Assembly: GCA_900548495.1 (NCBI GenBank)
Contig: URKT01000001.1
Span: forward strand, 1 to 47,210
Length of the DNA: 47,210 bases
Reading direction: 5' to 3'
DNA from: an uncultured Collinsella sp.
Lineage (GTDB): Bacteria > Actinomycetota > Coriobacteriia > Coriobacteriales > Coriobacteriaceae
This document shows, one piece after another, positions 31,553 to 40,220 of this stretch (positions are counted from its first letter, which is position 1; every line of letters begins with the position of its first letter). The notes beneath the pieces are model-generated. The model saw only the letters and a list, made by a program, of their open reading frames with translations. It was not told the origin of the DNA and ran no database searches. A program made the position numbers and the translations under genes.

Positions 31553-33460
31553 TTACTGCTGCTTGGGCATCAGCGGATTCTCGCGCGTGAGGAGGTTCAT
31601 GAACTCCTCACCCGTAATGGTCTCCTTCTTGTACAGATAACGAGCCAGCTCATGGAGCTTAAACTTGTTCTCCTTGAGGATCTGCAGGGCGCGATCGTGC
31701 GCGTCCTCGATCAGCTTAGCGACAATCGCGTCCACGCGCTCGGCCGTACCGGGGGCGCAGGTGAGCGACGTATCCTGGTTGAGGTACGCATTCTGGACGG
31801 TACCGAGCGCCATCATGCCAAACTCGTCGGACATACCAAAGCGCGTCACCATGTTGCGGGCGAGCTTGGTGGCCTGCTCGATGTCGTTGGCGGCGCCGGT
31901 CGTCATCTCTCCAAAGATGAGCTCCTCGGCTGCGCGGCCACCGCAATAGACAGCGAGCTTGTCCAAGACCTCCTGGCGCGTCGTCAGGAAGCGCTCGTCC
32001 TCCTCGACCTGCATGGTATAACCAAGAGCACCGCTCGTGCGCGGCACGATGGTGATCTTCGTGACCGGCGCAGAGCCCTTCTGGCGAGCGGCAACGATGG
32101 CATGGCCGATCTCGTGATAAGAAACGACCTGCTTCTCGTGGTCGGACAGCACCGTGGACTTACGCTGTTGGCCGGCAATGACGACCTCCACCGACTCCTC
32201 GAAGTCGTCCTGGGTTGCACGCTTGCGACCCTCGCGAACGGCGCGCAGGGCGCCCTCGTTAATGATATTGGCCAGGTCGGCGCCCGAGGCACCGGGCGTG
32301 GCGCGGGCAATCGCGGTCAGGTCGATCGGCGGCTCGGTCTTCACGCTCTTGGCATGCAGCTCGAGGATGTTCTTGCGGCCGGTCAGATCGGGCAGCTCGA
32401 CGGGGATGCGGCGGTCAAAACGACCGGGGCGCAGTAGAGCGGGATCGAGACTGTCGGGGCGGTTGGTTGCGGCAAGGACAACGATACCCTTGTGGTTATC
32501 GAAGCCATCCATCTCGGTCAGCAACTGATTGAGCGTCTGCTCGCGCTCGTCGTTGCCGCTAAAGCCGCCGCCATCGCGCTTCTTACCGATGGTATCGATC
32601 TCATCGATAAAGACGATACACGGTGCCTTTTCCTTGGCCTGCTTAAACAGGTCACGAACCTTAGCAGCGCCGCGACCGACAAACATCTCAACGAACTCAG
32701 AGCCCGAAATGCTAAAGAACGGAACACCGGCCTCGCCGGCAACAGCCTTGGCAAGCAGGGTCTTACCGGTACCCGGAGGGCCAACAAGGAGAGCACCACG
32801 CGGCAGCTTGGCGCCGATCTCCTCGTAGCGCTGGGGCTTCTCCAGAAAGTCGACGACCTCCTTGAGGGACTCCTTGGCCTCTTCCTGGCCGGCGACATCC
32901 TTAAAGGTCACGCCCACGTCTTTGGAGGCGATCACGCGCGCGCCGGACTTGCCCAGTCCACCGCCGCCAAAGCCACCGCCGCCAAAGTTCATCGAAGGAC
33001 CGTCATCACCCATGGCCTTCTTCATGCGGCGGTTGAGCCACCAGCCGATCAGGAAGAAAATCGCCATGGGAAGGATGAGCGTAAGCAGGTAGTAGGTCAT
33101 CAAACCCGAGTTTTTATCGGGAACGACCGACTCCAGCGAAGCGCCAGACTCAAGCACGCGATCGGTAAAGCCCGCATCGTTCGGCACACCGGTCGTCTTA
33201 TAGGCGATGTTCTCGTCCTCGCCCTTCTTGGTGTAATAAATCGAGTAATCGTCCGTGTTGTACTCGACCTTGTCGACACTCTTCTTATCGAGCGCTTTGA
33301 CAAACGTCGAGTAATCGGTCTTCGTAATCTGCTGCGTGTGACCGATGTTGGGGAACAGAACGGTCGAGAGCACGAGGTAGACGACGAAGGCGATGAGCAC
33401 GTAGAGGATCATATTCCGTCTACGCTTGTTGTCATCCATCTCCATCTGCTTGAACTCCAT
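31553..33460 (-). CDS. ftsH: ATP-dependent zinc metalloprotease FtsH
   Basis: A 635-residue membrane protease. Two membrane helices (about 17-36 and 122-142) flank a periplasmic domain. The AAA domain has Walker A GPPGTGKT (227-234), Walker B FIDEID (284-289) and the SRH RPGRFDRRIPV. The peptidase has HEIGH (449-453), the zinc site. It degrades misfolded membrane proteins and regulators. The start at 33460 is the first ATG; starts at 33445 and 33439 have better spacing to GGAG, so the first residues are uncertain. A Gly-rich stretch (160-170) links membrane and AAA parts. Confidence 0.95.
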   Translation of the reverse strand: MEFKQMEMDDNKRRRNMILYVLIAFVVYLVLSTVLFPNIGHTQQITKTDYSTFVKALDKKSVDKVEYNTDDYSIYYTKKGEDENIAYKTTGVPNDAGFTDRVLESGASLESVVPDKNSGLMTYYLLTLILPMAIFFLIGWWLNRRMKKAMGDDGPSMNFGGGGFGGGGLGKSGARVIASKDVGVTFKDVAGQEEAKESLKEVVDFLEKPQRYEEIGAKLPRGALLVGPPGTGKTLLAKAVAGEAGVPFFSISGSEFVEMFVGRGAAKVRDLFKQAKEKAPCIVFIDEIDTIGKKRDGGGFSGNDEREQTLNQLLTEMDGFDNHKGIVVLAATNRPDSLDPALLRPGRFDRRIPVELPDLTGRKNILELHAKSVKTEPPIDLTAIARATPGASGADLANIINEGALRAVREGRKRATQDDFEESVEVVIAGQQRKSTVLSDHEKQVVSYHEIGHAIVAARQKGSAPVTKITIVPRTSGALGYTMQVEEDERFLTTRQEVLDKLAVYCGGRAAEELIFGEMTTGAANDIEQATKLARNMVTRFGMSDEFGMMALGTVQNAYLNQDTSLTCAPGTAERVDAIVAKLIEDAHDRALQILKENKFKLHELARYLYKKETITGEEFMNLLTRENPLMPKQQ

Positions 33461-33537
33461 CTACTGGGGTTAATAATGCTTTCTAGAATACCCAACCCGG
33501 ACGGCGATAAACCGACGCCGGGCACGAAAAGACAGAG

Positions 33538-33785
33538 ATGGCATCACTGGAAGTCGGCAAGGTTCAAATCTATACGGGCGACGGCAAGGGCAAGACGACG
33601 GCTGCGTTGGGGCGCGAGAGGATGTCGAGGAACTGATTGCGATAAAGCCCGCCACCACGGAACTCGTGCTCACCGGCCGCGGCTTGCTACCCCTCGCCGA
33701 CCTTGCCGACCTAGTAACCGAAATGCGCCCCGTCAAACACCACTTCGATGAAGGTCTCCTAGCCCGCCAAGGCATCGAATACTAG
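33538..33785 (+). pseudogene. cobO: cobO/btuR-type corrinoid adenosyltransferase remnant
   Basis: The first 25 codons read MASLEVGKVQIYTGDGKGKT plus TAALG, the P-loop start of CobO (TGDGKGKTTAA). Then the sequence shifts frame and continues with the C-terminal part: EDVEELIAIKPATTELVLTG, RGLLPLADLADLVTEMRPVK and HHFDEGLLARQGIEY, ending at a TAG. About 90 internal codons are missing and the two parts are out of frame, so no functional enzyme is made. The join is near 33617. CobO adenosylates cob(I)alamin. It is divergent from ftsH and convergent with the MATE gene. Confidence 0.88.
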
Positions 33786-33811
33786 CCATTGGGGACGTCC
33801 CGAATGGCTAG
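33782..33811. repeat. Palindromic hairpin overlapping the MATE stop
   Basis: CTAGCCATT (33782-33790) pairs with AATGGCTAG (33803-33811), enclosing GGGAC-GTCCC (33792-33801) with one unpaired base on each side. It includes the stop of the cobO remnant (plus) and of the MATE gene (minus). No T run follows, so it is a dispersed palindrome or weak terminator. Confidence 0.5.
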
Positions 33812-35157
33812 GCGGTGGCGCGGCCGAGCCAGTTGCCGCTGTGGTGGTAGATGGTGAACATCGTGGCCGTGATGAGCCAGGTTACGGGGTAAACCAACAG
33901 CAGGTGCTCAAGAGACGGATCGAACGGCATAATCGCAAACACCCAGATCACCCTGAGCACGACAGTGCCAAAAATCGTGAGCAGCATGGGCTGCAAGCTC
34001 ACGCCGGCACCGCGAATGGAGCCCGACGCGTTTTCGATAATCGAGAAAATCGCGTAGAACGGCGCGATGAAATGAAGAATCGTCGTGGTGTACGCCGAAA
34101 TCGAAACATCGTCGACAAACAGACGCGACAACGGACCCGAGAACACCAGCAGCACGGCAGACAGGCCACCAATGAGCATAAACGACAGCACGAGCGACGT
34201 ATGGTAGCCCTTGCGCATGCGCTCATAGTTGCGCGCGCCAAAGTTCTGTGCCGAGAACGTGGTGATCGACACGCCGAGCGCCTCGGTAACCATCCAGACA
34301 ATGCCATCTAAGCGGCCCGAAAGACCCCACGCCGTGGTGACATCGGCACCAAACGAGTTGACCGACACTTGAATCAAAACGTTGGAAATCGAATACGCAG
34401 CAGACTGAAAGCCAAGCGGCAGACCACACGAGATCATACTCTTGCAAATACCGCGATCGATGCCGAGCTTAGACAGCGAAAGACGCCATGCACCCGGAGC
34501 GCGCATCATGCGCAACACGATCATCGTTGCATTGGAGCAAATGGTCAGCGCCACTGCGATGCCACAGCCCAGCGCCTCCATATGCAACACAGCGACAAAA
34601 ATGATATCCAGCACCACGTTAACCAGGCAGCCAGAGGCAATGATCACGGCAGGCCCGCGCGTGTCGCCCACGGCGCGCAGCAGTGCCGTTCCCATATTGA
34701 GCAGCAGCGCTGCAACCATGGCGGCAAAATAACAACGAGCATAGGCCACGCCCTCGGCCAATAGTTCATGCGGCGTGTTCATAAGCACCAGCATGGGCTC
34801 AACGAACACTATGCCAAGAATCGAGAAAACGATACCTCCCACCAGCGCGAGCGTCATGGCTGTATGGACCGAACGACTCAGTCTCTCATCATCGTGCTGG
34901 CCAAAATACTGACCGGTAATGACCGCGCAGCCGGCGCCGACGCCAACGCAAAAGCCAATGCAGAGCTCGGTGAGCACCATCGTGGCTTGAATGCCACCCA
35001 GTGCGAGCTTGCCGCCAAACTGGCCAACGATATACGTACCGATAAGCGTGTAGGCCTGCTGAAAAAACGAACTAAAAAAGATGGGAACGCACAGCGACAG
35101 CAATTGCTGCCAAATGACTCCTTGCGTTACATCGATAGCCGTAGATTTCTTAGCCAC
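33808..35157 (-). CDS. MATE family efflux transporter
   Basis: A 449-residue protein with about twelve membrane helices and two homologous halves of the MATE/NorM family; GTALLRAVGDTRGPAV and ASGSIRGAGVSLQPML are the repeated motifs. It would expel drugs or metabolites using a Na+ or H+ gradient. GTG at 35157 has GGGGAGG upstream and gives an N-terminus VAKKSTAIDVTQGVIW, the usual position of the first helix. An ATG at 35190 adds 11 residues without homology. Neighbours give no substrate clue. Confidence 0.9.
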   Translation of the reverse strand: MAKKSTAIDVTQGVIWQQLLSLCVPIFFSSFFQQAYTLIGTYIVGQFGGKLALGGIQATMVLTELCIGFCVGVGAGCAVITGQYFGQHDDERLSRSVHTAMTLALVGGIVFSILGIVFVEPMLVLMNTPHELLAEGVAYARCYFAAMVAALLLNMGTALLRAVGDTRGPAVIIASGCLVNVVLDIIFVAVLHMEALGCGIAVALTICSNATMIVLRMMRAPGAWRLSLSKLGIDRGICKSMISCGLPLGFQSAAYSISNVLIQVSVNSFGADVTTAWGLSGRLDGIVWMVTEALGVSITTFSAQNFGARNYERMRKGYHTSLVLSFMLIGGLSAVLLVFSGPLSRLFVDDVSISAYTTTILHFIAPFYAIFSIIENASGSIRGAGVSLQPMLLTIFGTVVLRVIWVFAIMPFDPSLEHLLLVYPVTWLITATMFTIYHHSGNWLGRATA

Positions 35158-35282
35158 ACGCCCTCCCCACACGCATACGTCAATCAGCAAAACAGCAATT
35201 TAAAACCAAAGCCAAAACCAGCTTAGCACCGACTGGCGGCGACCGAAACACCCCGAATTAGAGCACGGTGCGGAATAACTGC

Positions 35283-36197
35283 CTAGTGATACAAACCCGG
35301 CTGGTAGTGATACTCATTGCTCACGTGCGGGCATAGCTGCCAAAAGGCGACGGCGCTCGCCGCGGCCACGTTGAGCGAATCGACCCCGTGCGCCATCGGA
35401 ATACGCACCGCGTGGTCACAGCCGGCAATGGTCTTGGCGCCCAAGCCGGCACCCTCGGTGCCCATAAAAATCGCCAAGCGATCAATCTTCTGCAGCACAG
35501 GCTCATCAAGCGAAACAGAGTCGTCCGTCAACGCCATAGCGGCACACGAAAAACCGGCATCGTGCAACGCGCTCAGACCATCATGCGGCCACACACGAGC
35601 CTCGCTGCCAATGCGCGTCCACGGCACCTGAAACACGGTGCCCATGCTCACGCGGGCCGAGCGACGGTACAGCGGGTCGCAGCACGTCGGACTGACCAAA
35701 ATACCGTCAACGTTCAATGCGGCAGCCGAGCGGAAAATCGCGCCAACGTTGGTGTGATCAACAATACCCTCAAGCACGCACACGCGCACCGGACGATCCC
35801 CCGCCGCATCGACGACGCCGCCCAAGAACTCATCAACCGGAATCTGACGCGGGCGACGGAACGCCGCCAGCGCACCGCGCGTAACGTTAAAGCCCGTCAA
35901 CTGCTCCATGAGCTCCATGGAGGCCACGAACACGGGAACCGGACCCGCTCCCTCGCGCACGACAAGCTGGTCAAACAGCGGCATCATCTGGTCGAGCCAG
36001 CGCTCGCCCAAAAGAAAGCTCACCGGCTCATATCCGGCGCGAACCGCACGCTCGATGACCTTGGCACTCTCAGCGATAAAAATGCCCTTCTGCGGCTCCA
36101 GCACGCAGCGAAGCTCACGCTCGGTCAGTCGCACGTAGGCATCGAGCCGCTCGTCCTCGAGCGAATCAATTCGCAGAACCTCAACGGCATCAGTCAT
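35283..36197 (-). CDS. TrmH/SpoU family RNA 2'-O-methyltransferase
   Basis: A 304-residue protein with the SPOUT knot motifs: motif 1 DHTNVGAIFRSAAAL, motif 2 LAIFMGTEGAGLGAKT and motif 3 VRIPMAHGVDSLNVAAASAV. The N-terminal 120 residues are an RNA-binding substrate domain. The enzyme methylates 2'-OH of rRNA or tRNA; the exact site cannot be told. The ATG at 36197 follows GGGTGCGGG; an upstream open frame adds 40 residues without homology. It is 109 bp downstream of folA. Confidence 0.87.
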   Translation of the reverse strand: MTDAVEVLRIDSLEDERLDAYVRLTERELRCVLEPQKGIFIAESAKVIERAVRAGYEPVSFLLGERWLDQMMPLFDQLVVREGAGPVPVFVASMELMEQLTGFNVTRGALAAFRRPRQIPVDEFLGGVVDAAGDRPVRVCVLEGIVDHTNVGAIFRSAAALNVDGILVSPTCCDPLYRRSARVSMGTVFQVPWTRIGSEARVWPHDGLSALHDAGFSCAAMALTDDSVSLDEPVLQKIDRLAIFMGTEGAGLGAKTIAGCDHAVRIPMAHGVDSLNVAAASAVAFWQLCPHVSNEYHYQPGLYH

Positions 36198-36243
36198 AGC
36201 AGCCAGCCCGCACCCTTCTTTACAGCATATCAATACCAAACGA

Positions 36244-36262
36244 GGCGACGCTAAGCGCCGCC
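36244..36262 (-). terminator. Weak hairpin after folA
   Basis: GGCGaCGC-taa-GCGcCGCC has seven of eight pairs; no strong T run (TCGTTTGG on the minus strand). It may attenuate folA transcription before the methyltransferase gene. Confidence 0.3.
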
Positions 36263-36306
36263 CCATGCATTCAACCAAACCGATGATACCGTTCACGCCA
36301 GACGAT

Positions 36307-36825
36307 TTACGCCTCAACGCGACGATACGTCACGAACTCATAATCGAGACCCTCGTCACCCTCGCCCGCGGCAATCGTGGCAACCCCGCCAGCCTGCGAA
36401 ACTTCCCATGCAGGATCGGCGTCCAAATTGGGAAAATACGTGTCCACGGGATGGACGCAGTGGTCATGCGTGACCTCGGCCTCCACGCAGTACGGCAAAA
36501 ACTGCCGATAGACATCGCCGCCACCAATCACCCAGGCAACGGGCTCAGCGGCAACCGCGGCGAGCGCCTCGTCGATACTATGCACCACGTCGACGCCCTC
36601 GGGAGCAAAGCTCTCGTCGCGGGTGAGCACGATATTGCGGCGGTTCTTGAGCGGACGCCCGCCAGGAAAACTCAGCAGGGTCTTGCGCCCCATAATGACC
36701 GGGCAACCTTTGGTGCGCGCCACAAAATGGCGCATGTCGGCGCGATTGGACACCACCATATCGCCCTCGCAGCCAATACCCCAGTCGTCACACACGGCGA
36801 CGATGGCAGAAAGCTTACACGTCAT
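36307..36825 (-). CDS. folA: Dihydrofolate reductase
   Basis: A 172-residue protein, MTCKLSAIVAVCDDWGIGCE, then VSNRADMRHFVARTKGCPVI MGRKT-type sequence, SFPGGRPLKNRRNIVLTRD and WVIGGGDVYRQFLPY, all DHFR landmarks. The acidic substrate-binding residue is Asp33 in NRADMRHF. It regenerates tetrahydrofolate. It follows thyA directly, 9 bp after its stop; ATG at 36825 has AGGTGG upstream, and a GTG at 36834 is possible. Confidence 0.92.
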   Translation of the reverse strand: MTCKLSAIVAVCDDWGIGCEGDMVVSNRADMRHFVARTKGCPVIMGRKTLLSFPGGRPLKNRRNIVLTRDESFAPEGVDVVHSIDEALAAVAAEPVAWVIGGGDVYRQFLPYCVEAEVTHDHCVHPVDTYFPNLDADPAWEVSQAGGVATIAAGEGDEGLDYEFVTYRRVEA

Positions 36826-36834
36826 GAGCACCAC

Positions 36835-37683
36835 CTACACCGCAATGGGAATGTTCTTGACCTGCGGGCCGTGCTCATAGCCCTCGACGATCAGGTCATC
36901 GGTCGTAAACGCATAGAAGTCATGCACATCGGGGTTGAGCGTTACCTTGGGTGCCGCAAACTGCGGACGCTCGATAAGCTCGCGGACGATATCGACATGA
37001 CGATCATAGATATGGGCGTCGGCGATCACGTGCAGCAGCTCACCGGGAATCATATCGACCGACTGCGCGACCATCATCAGCAAAATGGCGTACTGGCACA
37101 CGTTCCAGTTGTTCGCGGCCAAAATGTCCTGGCTGCGCTGGTTGAGAATCATGTTGAGCGTCGGCTTGTCGTCCTGAGGACGCTGCGTCACGTTATAGGT
37201 CACGCTATAGGCGCACGGATACAGGTGCATCTCGGACAGATCGCTAAACACGTACGTATTGGTCATAATGCGGCGACTATACGGCGTGTGCTTAAGGTCG
37301 TACAGCACACGGTCCATCTGGTCGAAGTCGCCCTCGGCGTAATGGCTCTTCTGACCAATCTGATAGCCGTAGGCTTTACCGATGGAACCGGTCTCATCGG
37401 CCCACTCATCCCAGATATGGCTGTTGAGATCATGCACGTTATTGGACTTCTTTTGATAGATCCACAGAATCTCGTCCATGGCAGACTTAAGCGCCGTACG
37501 ACGCAGGGTGAGCGCAGGGAACTCCTCGCGCAGATCATAGCGCGCCGTGACACCAAAGTTTTTAATGGTATAGGCAGGGGTGCCGTCCTCCCACACCGGA
37601 CGGACCTTTTGGCCCTCGGTGGTGGTGCCATGGTCCAAGATATCGCGGCACATGGTTACAAACTGTTGATCAGCCTTGCTCAT
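36835..37683 (-). CDS. thyA: Thymidylate synthase
   Basis: A 282-residue protein with the catalytic Cys157 in MHLYPCAYSVTYNV, and NQRSQDILAANNWNVCQYAI containing the dUMP-binding Asn/Arg/Asp set. It methylates dUMP to dTMP using methylene-THF, giving dihydrofolate to the adjacent FolA. ATG at 37683 has AGGAGGG. The frame stays open upstream but has no homology. Its promoter probably carries TACAAT at 37718-37723 (minus). Confidence 0.95.
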   Translation of the reverse strand: MSKADQQFVTMCRDILDHGTTTEGQKVRPVWEDGTPAYTIKNFGVTARYDLREEFPALTLRRTALKSAMDEILWIYQKKSNNVHDLNSHIWDEWADETGSIGKAYGYQIGQKSHYAEGDFDQMDRVLYDLKHTPYSRRIMTNTYVFSDLSEMHLYPCAYSVTYNVTQRPQDDKPTLNMILNQRSQDILAANNWNVCQYAILLMMVAQSVDMIPGELLHVIADAHIYDRHVDIVRELIERPQFAAPKVTLNPDVHDFYAFTTDDLIVEGYEHGPQVKNIPIAV

Positions 37684-37770
37684 TGACCCTCCTGTCAGTC
37701 GCCTACAAGCGAGATTCATTGTAGCCCAGGCGCACGCGGCCCCACAGCCCAAACATAAGCGCTCATTTTC

Positions 37771-37835
37771 TGACATATGACAGAAATTCCTTGCGCAAAT
37801 CTGCACGTTCGCTATTCTATTGTTGACATATGTCA
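37771..37835. promoter_or_regulatory. Twin TGACATATG operators and promoter of the DUF134-NifX gene
   Basis: TGACATATGTCA (37824-37835) is a perfect 12-bp palindrome 15 bp before the start codon; TGACATATGACA (37771-37782) is a close copy 53 bp upstream. Between them lie TTGCGC (37791-37796) and TATTCT (37813-37818), 16 bp apart, a plausible promoter. The geometry, one site at about +1 and one upstream of -35, is what autorepression would look like. The upstream site also faces thyA. Confidence 0.55.
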
Positions 37836-37849
37836 GATAAGGAGTGCGC

Positions 37850-38614
37850 ATGGCAGGAAGACGCGAAAAATTACGCCGTGTTGGGATCATCCCCGAATAT
37901 CGCGGCTTTACCCCAGACGGCCTTGCCAGCGGAGACGCCATCGATATGACAGTCGACGAGCTCGAGGTCCTGCGCCTATGCGACCTGGAAGGCCTCAATC
38001 AGGAGGAAGTCGCCCAGAGCATGGGCATTGCCCGCGCCACGGTGGCGGCAATCTGCAGCCGCGCGCATCGCAAGGTGGCAAACGCGTTGGTCAATGGACG
38101 GGCGGTTGTCATCGAGGGCGGCAATATCGCATACTCCCCCATCACCACGACAACGGCCGCATGGCCAGCAAAGGAGGTCGACACCATGAGGGTGGCAACC
38201 ACGTACGACAACGGCAACATCTTTATGCACTTTGGCCGCAGCGAGCAGTTCAAGATCTACGACATTCAGGACGGCAAGGTGCTCAACGAGCAGGTCGTGG
38301 GCACCGGCGGCACCGGTCACGGCGCCCTGGCGGGCCTACTCGCCAACGGCGGCGTGGACACGCTCATCTGCGGCGGCATCGGCGGTGGCGCTATCAACGC
38401 GCTTGCTCAAGCCGGCATCACGGTATATGCAGGTGCCCAAGGCAACTGCGACGCTTGCGTCGAGGCACTTATCTCCGGCACGCTCGCACAGAACGGCGAG
38501 GCCACGTGCAGCTGCCACGGCCATGACCACGAGCACGCCTATGAGCACGGCGAATCCTGTGGTTGCCACGGCCATCACGAGCACGAGGGCCACGAGGGCT
38601 GCGGCTGCCACTAA
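37850..38614 (+). CDS. DUF134 (UPF0251) DNA-binding domain fused to NifX-like domain, His/Cys-rich tail
   Basis: A 254-residue protein. Residues about 1-95 are a UPF0251/DUF134 helix-turn-helix domain (VDELEVLRLCDLEGLNQEEV, QSMGIARATVAAICSRAHRK). Residues about 110-215 form a dinitrogenase Fe-Mo cofactor/NifX-type domain (MRVATTYDNGNIFMHFGRSE, GGIGGGAINALAQAGITVYA, NCDACVEAL). The last 37 residues are a His/Cys metal-binding tail (CSCHGHDHEHAYEHGESCGC then HGHHEHEGHEGCGCH). It looks like a metal-sensing or metal-trafficking regulator, metal unknown. It has AAGGAG upstream and its own operator region. Confidence 0.85.
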   Translation: MAGRREKLRRVGIIPEYRGFTPDGLASGDAIDMTVDELEVLRLCDLEGLNQEEVAQSMGIARATVAAICSRAHRKVANALVNGRAVVIEGGNIAYSPITTTTAAWPAKEVDTMRVATTYDNGNIFMHFGRSEQFKIYDIQDGKVLNEQVVGTGGTGHGALAGLLANGGVDTLICGGIGGGAINALAQAGITVYAGAQGNCDACVEALISGTLAQNGEATCSCHGHDHEHAYEHGESCGCHGHHEHEGHEGCGCH

Positions 38615-38677
38615 CGGCACGGCACCGTGAACTCGGGGCGCGACACTGAACGCAACCCAACAATCAAAGCCAACAAC

Positions 38678-38709
38678 AAAGGCCACCCGGTAGCTACCGA
38701 GTGGCCTTT
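38678..38709. terminator. Bidirectional terminator between the DUF134-NifX gene and ffh
   Basis: AAAGGCCAC (38678-38686) pairs with GTGGCCTTT (38701-38709), and an inner CGGTAG/CTACCG extends the stem. The T runs are short on both strands, so the strength is uncertain. It lies between convergent genes. Confidence 0.6.
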
Positions 38710-38734
38710 GCCATATCAAGCTGGAATTACAGCA

Positions 38735-40210
38735 CTATTTCTTATTACGCATCTGCGCTTCCATCTGGCGCAGCAGGTCCATATCGGACTTGGGGCCGCC
38801 CGTACCCAGGCCGCCCATGCCGCCCAGACCCATAGCGTCCAGGCCAGGGATATTGGGCATGCGCATCTTCTTGCCCTTCTTACCCTTCTTGCCCTTCTTG
38901 CCGCCGGCCTGAGCCTGATTGGCCATCGTGCGCATGCGGCCCATCATCTTGTTCATCTCGCCCCACTGCTTCATAAGGCTATTGACCTCGGTGGGGGTCA
39001 CGCCGGCGCCCTTGGCAATGCGGGCACGGCGCTGACCGTTGATGATGGAGGGACGCAGGCGCTCCTCCTTGGTCATCGACATGATAATGGCCTCGTTCTT
39101 ATCGAAGATGCCTTCGTCCAGGTTGCCACCCATCTGGTTGAGCGCACGCTGGCCACCGGGGAGCATGCCCAGGATGCCCTTCATGCCGCCCATCTTCTTG
39201 ACGGCCTTCATCTGGTCGAGCATGTCGTTCATGGTGAAGCCCTCGCGCAGCATACGCTCGGCAGCCTCGAGCTGCTCTGCATCAGCCGCCTCCTGGGCCT
39301 TCTCGATAATGCCGACGACGTCGCCCATGCCCAGAATGCGCTTGGCCATGCGATCGGGATAGAACGGCTCAAGCGAATCGGGTTTCTCGCCCATGCTCAC
39401 AAACTTGATGGGCTTGCCGGTCACTTGACGCACCGAAAGTGCGCCACCGCCACGGGCGTCACCGTCGAGCTTGGAGATAATCACACCATCAAAGTCGGTG
39501 CGATCGGCGAAGGTCGAGACGACGTTGACGATATCCTGGCCAGTCATGGCATCGACGACCATCAGCACCTGGTCGGGCTTGACGGCCTTCTTGATGTCGA
39601 CGGCCTCCTGCATCATCTGCTCGTCAATCTGAAGACGACCGGCGGTATCGACAATGACCACGTCACGCAGGTGGTCGACGGCCTCCTGGATGGCGCCCTT
39701 GGCGATGTCGACCGGGTGCGCACCGTCACCGCGGAAGACCGGCACGCCGATCTCGCCACCAAGCGTGGCCAGCTGGTCGGCAGCGGCGGGACGGTAGACG
39801 TCGCACGCGGCGAGCAGCGGCGAGCGACCCTGCTTCTTGAGCAGGTATGCCAGCTTTACGGCCGCCGTGGTCTTACCGGAGCCCTGCAGGCCCACGAGCA
39901 TGATGACATTGGGAATACGGTTGCTAAAGACGAGCTTGCTCTCGGTTGAGCCAAGCATCTCGGTGAGCTCGTCGAGCACGATCTTGACGACGTTTTGCGC
40001 CGGCGACAGCGACTCCATGACCTCGGCGGTCATGCAGCGCTCCTTGGTCTTGGCGACGAACTCCTTGACGACCTTGAAGTTGACGTCGGCCTCGAGCAGC
40101 GCCATGCGAATGTCGCGCATGGCCGAGGTAATGTCGGCCTCGGTCAGCTTACCCTTGCCGCGCAGGCGGTCAAATGTGTCGTTGAGGCGATCGCTCAGGG
40201 AATCAAACAC
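38735..40210 (-). CDS. ffh: Signal recognition particle protein Ffh
   Basis: A 491-residue SRP54 protein. The N-G domains carry GLQGSGKT (107-114), DTAGRL, TKLDG-like SKLDGDARGG and ADQLATLGGEIGVPV. The M domain is Met-rich (MKGILGMLPGG, NQMGGNLDEGI, MMGRMRTMANQAQAG). After it comes a Lys/Gly stretch (KKGKKGKKGKK) and a Gly/Met-rich end, an extension beyond most Ffh proteins. It targets membrane-protein chains to FtsY at the membrane. It ends the smc-ftsY-ffh set and lies 10 bp after ftsY. Confidence 0.96.
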   Translation of the reverse strand: MFDSLSDRLNDTFDRLRGKGKLTEADITSAMRDIRMALLEADVNFKVVKEFVAKTKERCMTAEVMESLSPAQNVVKIVLDELTEMLGSTESKLVFSNRIPNVIMLVGLQGSGKTTAAVKLAYLLKKQGRSPLLAACDVYRPAAADQLATLGGEIGVPVFRGDGAHPVDIAKGAIQEAVDHLRDVVIVDTAGRLQIDEQMMQEAVDIKKAVKPDQVLMVVDAMTGQDIVNVVSTFADRTDFDGVIISKLDGDARGGGALSVRQVTGKPIKFVSMGEKPDSLEPFYPDRMAKRILGMGDVVGIIEKAQEAADAEQLEAAERMLREGFTMNDMLDQMKAVKKMGGMKGILGMLPGGQRALNQMGGNLDEGIFDKNEAIIMSMTKEERLRPSIINGQRRARIAKGAGVTPTEVNSLMKQWGEMNKMMGRMRTMANQAQAGGKKGKKGKKGKKMRMPNIPGLDAMGLGGMGGLGTGGPKSDMDLLRQMEAQMRNKK

Positions 40211-40220
40211 TGGTTACTCC

